Positions 6,382-15,000 of a stretch of DNA of 18,719 nt are shown in pieces (within the stretch, counting starts at the first letter, position 1; each line of letters opens with the position of its first letter). Made by a program: the position numbers and the translations under genes. The DNA lies in NCBI GenBank assembly GCA_016872875.1, contig VGYW01000132.1:1-18719 (forward strand), read 5' to 3'. The DNA is from Planctomycetota bacterium (lineage in GTDB: Bacteria; Planctomycetota; PUPC01; DSUN01). The notes beneath the pieces were generated by a model, which did not search any database, had not been told where the DNA came from, and worked only from the letters and a program-made list of their open reading frames with translations.

Positions 6382-8379
6382 GTGGAGAAGAGCATGGAGG
6401 ACGGCTTGGAGAGCCGCCAGGGCCTCGCGGGCCTCGCGGCGGGCATGGCCCAGGGGGCCACGCTACGGGCCATCGTGGTGGGCGCGCTCGCCTGCGCCAT
6501 CATCGGGGTGAGCACGCCGTACTCTACGAACGTGATGCACGCGAGCTACATGGACCTCGATTTCAGCACGCCGGCCGCGATATTCCTGTTCTTCGTGCTG
6601 GTCTTCTTCGTCAATGGGGCGTTGCGCGCGGTCTACGAGCGCCTCGCCCTCACGTCGGGCGAGCTGGTGGTCGTCTACGTGATGATGATGATCGGGACGG
6701 TGATCCCGACGATGGGCCTGACGGCCTACTGGCTCTCGACCATCGCCGCGCCCTTCTACTACGCGGCGCCGGAGAACCAGTGGAACGAGATCGTCCTGCC
6801 CTACGTCCGCAAGTGGCTCTATCCCGACGACCGGATGGCGATCACGTGGCTCTACGAAGGGCTGCCGCGCGGCGAGAGCATCCCGTGGGCGGCCTGGGCG
6901 CTGCCCCTCCTCCACTGGTTCGTCTTCCTCATGGTGCTCTACGTCGTGATGATCTGCGCGATGGTGCTCCTGCGAAAGCAGTGGGTGGAGAACGAGCGGC
7001 TGCTCTACCCGATCACGCAACTGCCGATGGAGATGGTGCGTGCCGAGCCGCGCCCCGGCTTCACCAACCCCTTCATCCGCAACCCGTGGATGTGGGCGGG
7101 GTTCGCCATCCCGTTCCTCCTCGGCTGCTACATTGCGCTGAGCCACTACAACCCCGGCATGCCCGAGGTTGACCTGCTGGTGATGCGGATAGACCTTTTC
7201 CGTCGGACGATGTGGCTGAAGCTGCGGCTGAGCTTTCCGATGATGGGCTTCTCGTACCTCCTGAGCACGAGCCTGGCGCTGAGCCTCTGGTCGTTCAACC
7301 TCCTGACGACCCTGGAGCGGGGCCTGCTCCGCTACTTCGGCTACGAGGGGGCGGAGCAGCTCGACCCCTACAGCCAGTCGGGCGGCGGGCCGCTGCTGAC
7401 CCACCAGTCCCAGGCCGCGCTCTTCGTGCTGGTCATCCTCGGCCTCTGGATGGCGCGCCGCCACCTGCGGCTCGTCGTGGCCAAGGCGTTCGGCTTGAGG
7501 AAGGATGTTGACGATTCGGGCGAGGTCCTGTCGTACAAGCAGGCATTCTGGGGGATGCTGGCGGGGATGGCCTACATGGCCTTCTGGCTCCAGAGGAACG
7601 GGATGAGCCTGTGGGTGGCCGCGGCGCTGGTGGTCGTCTCGATGGCCACGTTCCTCGGCGTCACCCGCATCGTGGCCGCGGGCGGGGTGGCGGAGACCCG
7701 CTCGCCCATGACCGCCTCCACGGTGCTCATCTCGGCCTTCGGCTCAAGCCGCCTCGGCCCCTCCAACCTGGTGCCGTTCGGGATGACCTACATCTGGATG
7801 GGGGACATCCGCACGTTCATCATGGCCTCGGCCGCCAACGGCCTGAAGATGGTGAGCGACATGAAGGGCCGCAAGCACACCATCTTCTGGGCAATGGTCA
7901 TCGCCATCGTCGTCACCATCTTCGCGAGCATCTGGTCCACCATGCTCGTCGCCTACGAGCACGGCGGGGCGAACGCGAACGACTGGCTCTGGCGCGCGGG
8001 GCCGACGCTGCCGTTCGACTACGTGACGCGGCTGGTGAAGAACCCGGAGGGGCCGAGCAGCAACGCCTACCTCTTCGGCGGCATCGGGGCGGCGACGATG
8101 GCCGCCCTGATGTTCCTCAACCAGCGCTTCGTCTGGTGGCCCCTCCACCCGTTGGGGTTCCCCATCGCCAGCCTGTGGCTGACCGACGAAGTGTGGTTCA
8201 GCGTCTTCATCGCCTGGGCCGCGAAGGCGCTCGTCCTCCGCTACGGCGGCGCCGACTTCTACAAGCGCACCCGCCTCTTCTTCCTCGGCCTCATCCTCGG
8301 CCAGTACGCCGTCAGCGGAATCTGGATCATCATTGACTACTTCACCGGCAAGACCCACAACTCGCTCTTCTGGATTTAG
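6382..8379 (+). CDS. Polytopic membrane protein, DUF6785/DUF6784-like (possible OPT-type transporter relative)
   Basis: The protein has about 665 residues and roughly 14 hydrophobic segments. Examples are LRAIVVGALACAIIGV near 28, AIFLFFVLVFFVNGAL near 66, LPLLHWFVFLMVLYVVMI near 174, FWAMVIAIVVTIFASIW near 490, and FFLGLILGQYAVSGIWII near the end. The loop HPLGFPIAS and the KALVLRYGG-RLFFLGLILG ending are typical of the DUF6785 family, common in Planctomycetota and allied phyla and thought to be related to oligopeptide transporters. The substrate is unknown. The GTG at 6382 is preferred because AGGAGG ends five bases before it. A GTG at 6376 overlaps the Shine-Dalgarno, and an ATG at 6394 is too far away. 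The gene is followed after 9 bases by the TPR protein, so the two likely form an operon. Confidence 0.85.
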   Translation: MEKSMEDGLESRQGLAGLAAGMAQGATLRAIVVGALACAIIGVSTPYSTNVMHASYMDLDFSTPAAIFLFFVLVFFVNGALRAVYERLALTSGELVVVYVMMMIGTVIPTMGLTAYWLSTIAAPFYYAAPENQWNEIVLPYVRKWLYPDDRMAITWLYEGLPRGESIPWAAWALPLLHWFVFLMVLYVVMICAMVLLRKQWVENERLLYPITQLPMEMVRAEPRPGFTNPFIRNPWMWAGFAIPFLLGCYIALSHYNPGMPEVDLLVMRIDLFRRTMWLKLRLSFPMMGFSYLLSTSLALSLWSFNLLTTLERGLLRYFGYEGAEQLDPYSQSGGGPLLTHQSQAALFVLVILGLWMARRHLRLVVAKAFGLRKDVDDSGEVLSYKQAFWGMLAGMAYMAFWLQRNGMSLWVAAALVVVSMATFLGVTRIVAAGGVAETRSPMTASTVLISAFGSSRLGPSNLVPFGMTYIWMGDIRTFIMASAANGLKMVSDMKGRKHTIFWAMVIAIVVTIFASIWSTMLVAYEHGGANANDWLWRAGPTLPFDYVTRLVKNPEGPSSNAYLFGGIGAATMAALMFLNQRFVWWPLHPLGFPIASLWLTDEVWFSVFIAWAAKALVLRYGGADFYKRTRLFFLGLILGQYAVSGIWIIIDYFTGKTHNSLFWI

Positions 8380-8388
8380 GGGACCGCG

Positions 8389-10824
8389 ATGTCCAATTTC
8401 GGATTTCGGATTTCGGATTTCGGATTTCAATCCCCAATCCTTCTGTTTCTCTGGCTCGTGGCTGTAGGAGTGTGGGGCGGGGAACCGGCGCCACCGCCGC
8501 GACCGCCCGCGCGCGTGGAGCTGCCGCTGCCGCCCATGCCGCCCCTTACGCCGCCAGGCCCGCCGCCAGCCGACCCGGACCCCTTGCTCTACCGCGCGCC
8601 GGGCGCGATGGCCGACGGCTGCCTCCTGACGCTCGTGGCCGAGCCGCTGCCGCCCACCCTCAAGAGCGGCAAGCCCACCACAATCAAGCCCAGGCCCAAC
8701 GACGTCGTCCAGGCCCCAGGCGACCCCAAGCCCATCGAAGGCACCATCACGGAAGAGCAGGAGGGCAAGGTCTGGTTCCGCGACTTGAAGGGCATCGCCC
8801 ACCCGAAGAACCCGCTGGCCATCGCGGGCCTGGCCGTCTTCCAGCGCAGGGCGGCCACGCCACAGCTCATCGTGCGCGAACGCTCCGAGAAGTGTGGCAA
8901 GGACCCCGACGCGCACCTGGCCCTGGCTCAGGACTGCCTGGATGGCGACCTTGTGGCCGAGGCGGAAAGTGAACTGAAGCGCGCCATCGAGCTCGAGCCG
9001 CGCCAGTTGGCGGCCCGGCTGAAGCTGGCCGACCTCTATGTGTCCCAGGGCCAGCTCGACGCCGAAGTGGCGCTGCACGAAGGAGCGCTGGCATCGGGCG
9101 CCGATGCCCCTGAGATACGCGAGCGGCTCGGCCGCCGCTGCCTCGAGCTCGGGCTGTTCCACCTGGCGGCGGAGCACTTCGCCGCGGGCCGCAAGCTCGC
9201 GGAGAAGGGTCCCGATCCGAAGCTCGCCGAACGCCTCCTCCGCCTGGAGGCCGAGGCACGCCTCCTGGGCGGGCGCGGGGCTGAAGCGGCTGAGCTCCTC
9301 AAGCGCCTCGCTGACACCGCGCCCGACGGCCACGCGGCGAACAACGTCCAGGCCCTGGCGGATCTCTTGGCCGGCCGCGCCAACGCTGCCCTTGCGACAC
9401 TCCACAGACTGCTCAAGTCGCCCGACCCGCCCGCGAGCGCCCGCAACAACCTTGGGGCCATCCTCTTCAACAGTGGCGAATGGGGGCCCGCGCTGGCGCT
9501 CTTCGAGGCGTGCCGCAAGGCGGCCCCACGCCACACCAAGGCCAGGGCGAACGCAGCCATCGCCTGCGCCGCGCTCGGCAGGGCCGAGGAGGCCGCCAAG
9601 CTCCTCGCCGCCATTGACCCGCCGCCCGCCGGCTCGCTCGGCTACCAACTGGCGGCGGGCTACGTCAACGAAAGGCTGGGCCGCCAGGACGCGGCGGTGG
9701 CCGCCTACCAGCAAGCGCGCAAGCTCGACGGCGGCTGCCTCTACGCCGTCGCGGGGCTGGGCCGCGCGCTCCTCGCCCAGGGCGATGCTGCGGCCGCCGC
9801 TGCGGCCTTCGAGGACGCCCGGGCTCTCGCCCCCAACGACCCGCAGCCGCTCCGCGGCCTGGGCACCTGCCACTACAAGGCAGGCAGGTTCGCCGCCGCT
9901 GCCGATGCCTTCCGCTCCCTGGGGGCACGTGAGGGCGCGGAGACGGGCGACTTCCTGCGGCACGGCATGGCGCTCCTGCACCTGGCCGGGCGCGGCAAGG
10001 AGGCGGCGGAGCTCTTCGACAAGCGCCTCGCTCCTGGCGAGCCGTCCAGTTCCTACGCGCTGGCGGCGTCGGCCTACGTGGCCTATGGAGAGGGCGCTGC
10101 GGACCTGGCCGAGGAGCGCCTCCGCCAGGCCAGGCGCAACATGGACTTTCCAGAGGTGGCGAAGTACGCTGTCACGGCCCTCGACCTCCTGGCCGCCGTA
10201 CGCGGCGAAGAGGTCACTCGCGTGCGGTTCGGCGCCGCCCAGTTGCCGGAGGGCTGGCGCGCCTCGGGGCAGGGGGGCCAGGCTCCCGAGGTGCGCCAAG
10301 GCGAGCTGCGTTTCGAGGGCGCCGCCACGGAGGCCGGCGAGCGCGCCGTCGTCTGCTCCGTGCGGCTCGCGCGCGCCGCCGAGAAGGAGGGCGGCCCAGC
10401 TTTCCGCCTTGCCCGCCTGGAGGCCATTGCCCACGTGCCGCTCACGAACGACGCCACGGTGGGCGTCCTCCTCGACGCGGGCCAGGGCACGTTCCAGTTC
10501 GCTCTCCGCACCACGCGGCAGCCGCAGCTCAGCCGCCGCCTCGCTTGGCGCATCCTCAAGGACGGCACACCGCTGAGCTCCTGGACCGAGCTGCCCGGGA
10601 CCATCGCCCTCGAGCAGTTGCGCCTGGGCCTCGGGCCGAGCGCCCGCGCGGCGGAGGCAGTTGACCTCTACGTCAACGGCAAGCCGGTCGGCGAGCCGGC
10701 CCCGTTCGATGCCCTCAAGGAGGCCCCTCAGGAGGCCACCGTGGGCGTCTTCGCCGCCGCCGAGCCTCAGCAGCAGTGCCTCTTCGCCATCCGCGAGATC
10801 GAGCTTGTCTGGAAGAAGCCGTGA
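8389..10824 (+). CDS. Exported TPR-repeat protein with C-terminal beta-sandwich-like domain
   Basis: This 811-residue protein opens with a signal peptide-like stretch (SPILLFLWLVAVGVWG, residues 15-30), then a proline-rich linker to about residue 66. Residues 176-609 hold about a dozen TPR-like helical pairs, for example AEAESELKRAIELEP and AAVAAYQQARKLD. The final 200 residues are strand-rich with GTFQFALRTTRQP and VDLYVNGKPVGEP, as in LamG- or glucanase-like beta-sandwich folds. It should act outside the cytoplasm as a protein-interaction scaffold; no catalytic motif is seen. The only sensible start is the ATG at 8389, nine bases after the upstream stop. Its first codons lie in a 7-bp tandem repeat (8396-8428), so the extreme N-terminus may be a recent acquisition. 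A 1167-residue minus-strand frame over this gene is an antisense shadow. Confidence 0.85.
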   Translation: MSNFGFRISDFGFQSPILLFLWLVAVGVWGGEPAPPPRPPARVELPLPPMPPLTPPGPPPADPDPLLYRAPGAMADGCLLTLVAEPLPPTLKSGKPTTIKPRPNDVVQAPGDPKPIEGTITEEQEGKVWFRDLKGIAHPKNPLAIAGLAVFQRRAATPQLIVRERSEKCGKDPDAHLALAQDCLDGDLVAEAESELKRAIELEPRQLAARLKLADLYVSQGQLDAEVALHEGALASGADAPEIRERLGRRCLELGLFHLAAEHFAAGRKLAEKGPDPKLAERLLRLEAEARLLGGRGAEAAELLKRLADTAPDGHAANNVQALADLLAGRANAALATLHRLLKSPDPPASARNNLGAILFNSGEWGPALALFEACRKAAPRHTKARANAAIACAALGRAEEAAKLLAAIDPPPAGSLGYQLAAGYVNERLGRQDAAVAAYQQARKLDGGCLYAVAGLGRALLAQGDAAAAAAAFEDARALAPNDPQPLRGLGTCHYKAGRFAAAADAFRSLGAREGAETGDFLRHGMALLHLAGRGKEAAELFDKRLAPGEPSSSYALAASAYVAYGEGAADLAEERLRQARRNMDFPEVAKYAVTALDLLAAVRGEEVTRVRFGAAQLPEGWRASGQGGQAPEVRQGELRFEGAATEAGERAVVCSVRLARAAEKEGGPAFRLARLEAIAHVPLTNDATVGVLLDAGQGTFQFALRTTRQPQLSRRLAWRILKDGTPLSSWTELPGTIALEQLRLGLGPSARAAEAVDLYVNGKPVGEPAPFDALKEAPQEATVGVFAAAEPQQQCLFAIREIELVWKKP
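8396..8428 (+). repeat. 7-bp tandem repeat (ATTTCGG, 4.7 copies) inside a signal-peptide region
   Basis: Four perfect ATTTCGG units plus ATTTC follow the ATG of the TPR gene and encode FGFRISDFGF-like residues. The AT-rich repeat contrasts with the surrounding GC-rich coding sequence. Similar ATTTCGG-type arrays are frequent between genes in planctomycete-like genomes (established from memory, not checked), so this one seems to have been captured at a gene start. Confidence 0.85.
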
Positions 10825-10840
10825 ACCGCACGGCTCGGGG

Positions 10841-10879
10841 GGATGAATGGATGGGTGGATGGGTGCCTGACATTCATCC
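10841..10879. repeat. Inverted repeat with GATG/GGTG short repeats after the TPR gene
   Basis: GGATGAATG (10841-10849) and CATTCATCC (10871-10879) are perfect inverted copies around a 21-base loop made largely of GGATGG/GGTGGATG units. It lies 17 bases after the TPR gene stop. It could act as a weak mRNA 3' end structure, but it lacks a U-tract and the stem is not GC-rich, so it is listed as a repeat. Confidence 0.55.
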
Positions 10880-10881
10880 AT

Positions 10882-11020
10882 TTCTCGTTCCCACGCTCCG
10901 CGTGGGAATTTCTCGTTCCCACGCTCTGCGTGGGAACGGTGTCTTGGACGCTCCGCGTCGTTGTCTGCGACGCAGAGCGTCGCGCGTGTGCGTTCCCACG
11001 CGGAGCGTAGGAACGAGAAT
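10882..11020. repeat. Nested palindromic repeat cluster (MITE/REP-like)
   Basis: A unit starting TTCTCGTTCCCACGC and ending GCGTGGGAA occurs directly at 10882-10908 and 10910-10936, and once inverted at 10986-11019. Between them GACGCTCCGCGTCG (10947-10960) and CGACGCAGAGCGTC (10968-10981) form a hairpin with a 7-base loop and one mismatch. Each outer unit is itself palindromic (CCCACGC/GCGTGGG), so the whole forms a branched structure. No transposase is present. Similar GTTCCCACGC/GCGTGGGAAC repeats are common in planctomycete-like genomes (from memory). The cluster ends just before the ribosome-binding site of the AsmA-like gene. Confidence 0.85.
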
Positions 11021-11038
11021 GAGGGAAAGGAGCCGCGC

Positions 11039-11920
11039 ATGAGGAGGCGGCTGAAGCGGGTGTTGATCGGGCTGGCGGTCTTCATCGTGCTGCTGACCGT
11101 GGCCGTGTGGCTCTGGGGCGACGCCGCGGCGCGCAAGGGGGTGGAGATCGGCGGCACGCAGGCCCTGGGGGTCAAGACGACCCTCGACTCGGCCTCGATC
11201 GGCTGGCTCAGCGGCAGCGTGGGCATCAGGGGCCTCAAGATCGCCAACCCCGCGGGCTACCAGACCGACCGCATGATCGCCCTCGGCCACGGCAAGGTCA
11301 CGTGCAGCATCCTCTCGCTCCTCGGCGACGAGGTGGTGGTCCGCGAGCTCCTCATCGAGGAGCCAGAGCTGACGATCGAGCTCAAGCCCGGCCTCCCGCC
11401 ACGGAGCAACCTGGGCGACCTCCTCAGCTCGCTGAAGTCCCCCGAAGAGGCGGCCCCCGCAGAAAAAGAGCAACCCAGGCCCGCCCCGGAGGAAGGGAAG
11501 AAGTTCCGCATCGACCTCCTCCGCGTCGTCAGGACCAAGGTCCGCTTCCACCTGCTCATGGGCAAGACGGTGGACATTGTGCTGCCCGACATCGAGCTGC
11601 GGGAGCTGCGCAACTCGGACGGCACCCTCCCCGTGGTTGGGAGCGTGTTCCGCCAGGTGCTCGTCGGCATGGGCGCGTCGGCCTTCAAGGGCGCCAAGGG
11701 GCTGGTTCCCGACGACCTCCTGGAGGGCCTTGGCACCGCTGTGGCAAGCGCCTCGCGACTCGTCGGCGGGGGGCTCAATGCCCTCGGCGAGGCAGGCAAA
11801 GCTGTCGGCGACACCGCGGGCAAGGCCATCGGGGAAGCCACCAAGGCCGTTGGAGAGGTCGGCAAAGGCGTCACCGGCACGATCAAGGGCCTCTTCGGCA
11901 AGAAAGAGAAGAAGGAGTGA
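11039..11920 (+). CDS. AsmA-like membrane-anchored protein
   Basis: The 293-residue protein has one N-terminal membrane anchor (VLIGLAVFIVLLTVAVWLW, about residues 8-26) and then an AsmA-type strand-rich region. The stretch VKTTLDSASIGWLSGSVGI followed by RGLKIANPAGY is characteristic. Its C-terminal 70 residues are Gly/Ala/Lys-rich repeats (GKAVGDTAGKAIGEATKAV) ending in GLFGKKEKKE. AsmA-like proteins are anchored in the inner membrane and extend into the periplasm, with roles linked to lipid transport and outer membrane homeostasis; this one is short. The ATG at 11039 is chosen because AAGGAG lies six bases upstream. The frame is open back to 10961, but those codons fall in the palindromic repeat and are not likely to be translated. 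Confidence 0.8.
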   Translation: MRRRLKRVLIGLAVFIVLLTVAVWLWGDAAARKGVEIGGTQALGVKTTLDSASIGWLSGSVGIRGLKIANPAGYQTDRMIALGHGKVTCSILSLLGDEVVVRELLIEEPELTIELKPGLPPRSNLGDLLSSLKSPEEAAPAEKEQPRPAPEEGKKFRIDLLRVVRTKVRFHLLMGKTVDIVLPDIELRELRNSDGTLPVVGSVFRQVLVGMGASAFKGAKGLVPDDLLEGLGTAVASASRLVGGGLNALGEAGKAVGDTAGKAIGEATKAVGEVGKGVTGTIKGLFGKKEKKE

Positions 11921-11926
11921 TCCGGC

Positions 11927-11954
11927 TTGACATGGAGAGGCGTCAGCCTATAAT
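11927..11954 (+). promoter_or_regulatory. Consensus sigma70-type promoter upstream of the metalloprotease gene
   Basis: A perfect TTGACA (11927-11932) and a perfect TATAAT (11949-11954) are 16 bases apart, directly after the AsmA-like gene stop. The expected transcription start is near 11961, exactly where the longest reading frame of the next gene begins with GTG. Translation therefore probably begins at a downstream ATG. It may drive all four genes to its right. Confidence 0.75.
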
Positions 11955-12044
11955 CAGAGTGTGAGCAGCGGGGGTTTCAGAGGAAGCGGCAGCCGCCCTG
12001 AGATGCTCTCCACCCGGATGGGCCGCCAAAGAGCTAGCTTGCGC

Positions 12045-15000
12045 ATGGCAGTGCCCCATGTCCGAAACGCGGGCCGCGCGGTGGCGTCGGCACTGCTGGC
12101 GCTGGGCATGCTCATCGCCTGCGCAGCGGCAGGACTGGGGGCGCAGCGCCCGAACAGCGTCGAATCCCTCGCCGCGGGGAGCGACGCGATCGTCCACGGG
12201 CTGGTGCTGAGCGCGAAAGCCAAGTGGGTGGACGACGCTCGCGGGCGGCACATCTACACCTACGCGAGCATCCGCTGCCACTCCTGGCTCAAGGGTGCGG
12301 GCGGCGCTGAGGCGCTGGTGGAGGTGCCCGGCGGCCTTGTAGGCGAGGTCCGCGAGCAGGTGACGCCTGGCGCGAGGCTGAGCCCGGGAGAAGAGGTTGT
12401 CTTCTTCCTCAAGGGCGCGCCCCCGCGGCCATTCACCCTGGCGGGGTGGCACGCCGGCAAGTTCCTCGTGGAGCGTGGCGCGGCCCACGGGCCGCTCGGG
12501 CGCATGCCCCTGGGCGACCTCGTGGGGCGGGTGGAGCCGCCGAGGATGGCGCCGCCTGACGAACCGCCCGCCAGCGCCGTGCAGCAGCCGGTACAGCAGC
12601 CCAAGTCCCCCCCTGCTCAGAAGCCAACCGCCGGCCTCTCTCGCAGCGCCACAGGCATTGGCTCGGCCCTCCTCACCGCCCTCGCGCCCGCCGCCCCCCT
12701 GGCCGGCTGGACCACGGTCAGGACCGAGAACTTCGATGGCGCGTGGCCCAACGGCTGGGCGCTCTACGGGAACATCGGGGACCCCGCAGTAACCTGGGCG
12801 CCCGATTCCTGGCGCAAGCGCAGCGGCACCAACAGCGGCTGGCCCTCCGGCTCCGCGGCGGATGCCCAGACGAGCTACATGCTCAAGCCCGGCTCGGGCA
12901 CCCTCATCAGCCGCATGACCTACGGGCCCTTCGACCTCCGCGGCACCAGCGATGCCCGCGTGACCTTCTGGACCACCTACGAGCTCGACGTCAACGACAA
13001 GCTCCGCTGGCAGGCATCGAAGGACGGCACGACCTTCTACGGCTACTTCCAGGGGGCAGGCAACACCCTCGGCACCTGGAACCAGGTGACGTTCGACCTC
13101 AAGAGCGTGCCCACCATAGGCGACCTCTGCGGCCGCGACGGCGTCTACTTCAGGCTCCAGTGCGACTCCGCCGCCGGCGGCACCTGGGTGGAGGGTCCCT
13201 TCGTGGACGACATCCTGATTGAAAAATACGTGGTGGACAACCCGCCCGACTTGGCAGTTGACTCCTTCACGGTCACGCCTAGGCAGTCCACCCAAGGGAC
13301 CACTCTCACCGCATCGGTGACGGTGCGGAACGCGGGGACGAGTGCCGTGGGCGCATTCGCCGTGGACTTCTACCGCAGCCGGACCTCGGAGCCCGGCGGC
13401 GCGGACGCCGGGGATTACACGTGGAACGTGGGCGGCCTCGCCGCAGGCGCGAGCACCGACCTCACCTGGGTCCTCAGCCCGGCCGCCGCCGCTGGCACCC
13501 ACCACGCCTACGTTGCCATTGACCGCTCGAACGCCCTCACCGAGTACGACGAGTCGAACAACAGGAGAGGCCCCATCTCCTACTTCGTCACCCAGACCGG
13601 CTGGCAGGTGCTCAAGGTGGAGGACTTCGAGGGGGCCTGGCCAAACGAATGGTCAGTGACCTCGAACTTCGTGAACCGCGGCACGTGGGCGCCGCAGACC
13701 TGGCTGGCGAGCGACACGAAGGCGGGCGGAGGCCAGGCATCGCTCGTGGACCCCGCGAGCGACCCCGGAACCATCGAGTCGAACGGCATCGGACGCATGA
13801 CCTACGGCCCCTTCAGCCTCGCCGGCGCCACGGACGCCCGCGTGACCTTCTTCCTCTCCGATGAACTCGGCACCAACGACAAGATCCGCTGGGCCGCCTC
13901 CACTGACGGCGTCAACTTCTACGGCACCGGCTATACCGGCGGCGGCAGCCTCCCGAACTGGACCGCCGTGGCCTTCGACCTCAAGGCCGTGCCCACCCTG
14001 GGCAACCTCTGCGGACAGCAGAACGTCTACTTCCGCCTCTCATCCGAGGCCGACGCCGTGGAAGACTACGTCAAGGGGCCGTTCGTTGACGACATCGTCA
14101 TCGAGCGCTACGGCGTGAACCTTCCCTGGATAGGCTCGATCACCCCATCGAGCGGGTCCGCAGGCACGAACAGCCAGGTGACCATTGCCGGCACCGGCTT
14201 CGGCGCAACACAGGGCCTGGGCGCCGTCAAGTTCTTCTTCGCACCAGGAAACCCCAAGATCAGCGCCAGCATCATCTCGTGGTCCGACACCAGCATCGTC
14301 TGCACCGTCCCCGCCGACGCCTCCAGCGGCCCGGTCACGGTCATCAACAACGCCGGCGGCGAGAGCAACAACTACACCTTCGCCGTCACCTTCAGCTACG
14401 GCGGGGTCAAGTGGTCGGGCGCCTCCCCCACAGTGGGCTACCGAGTGAACGAGAACACGGCGGACTGCACCGGCGAGGGCGCGGCGGTGCAGGCCGGGGC
14501 CGCCACGTGGACCGCTGCCGGCGCACGCTTCGCCCTCCGCTACGACGGCGCCACATCCGCCACGGCTCCCACCCAGAACGGCGTCAACGAAATCTTCTGG
14601 GGCAGCACCGGGGGGCCCCTGGGCCTGGCAACCACCTGGTCCACCGGCGGAACCATCACCGAGGCCGATATCACCTTCGACGACTCCTACACCTGGAGCA
14701 TCGGCGGCGCAGGCTACGACGTCCAGACCATCGCCACCCACGAGCTCGGCCACTGGCTCAAGCTGGGCGACCTCTACGGCGACATCGGGGACGGCATGAA
14801 CGACAAGGGCAAGATCCTCTACGGCAACACCACGGCGGGCGTGCCCAGGCGCGACCTGGCCCAGGCCGACCGCGACGGCATCATCTGGATCTACGGCGCT
14901 GCCACGTCCCTGGGCATCTCGGTCAGCCCGACCTCCTGGGCCATCGCCGGCATCCAGCCGCCCAGCACCACCTGCCTCACCACCTCAGAGACCCGCTTCA

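Noticed and set aside
6463..7464. 333-residue minus-strand open frame
   Set aside because: It is a His/Glu/Arg-rich artefact opposite the membrane protein gene; the sense frame has clear membrane segments.
9038..10576. 512-residue + strand frame overlapping the TPR gene
   Set aside because: Its Ser/Arg/Pro-rich composition is typical of an out-of-frame read of GC-rich DNA; the TPR pattern is in the other frame.
10882..11020. CRISPR array or insertion sequence
   Set aside because: The units are palindromic and only three, spacing is irregular, and no transposase or cas gene is present.
10961..11038. N-terminal extension of the AsmA-like protein
   Set aside because: These codons lie in the palindromic repeat; the ATG at 11039 has a proper ribosome-binding site and starts directly before the membrane anchor.
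7744..11247. 1167-residue minus-strand open frame
   Set aside because: It is antisense to the TPR gene and parts of its neighbours, crosses intergenic palindromic repeats, and has no recognisable domain. It is a GC-rich shadow.
11943..13505. 520-residue minus-strand open frame
   Set aside because: It is antisense to the metalloprotease gene, with low-complexity Gly/Ala/Arg composition and no start signals.
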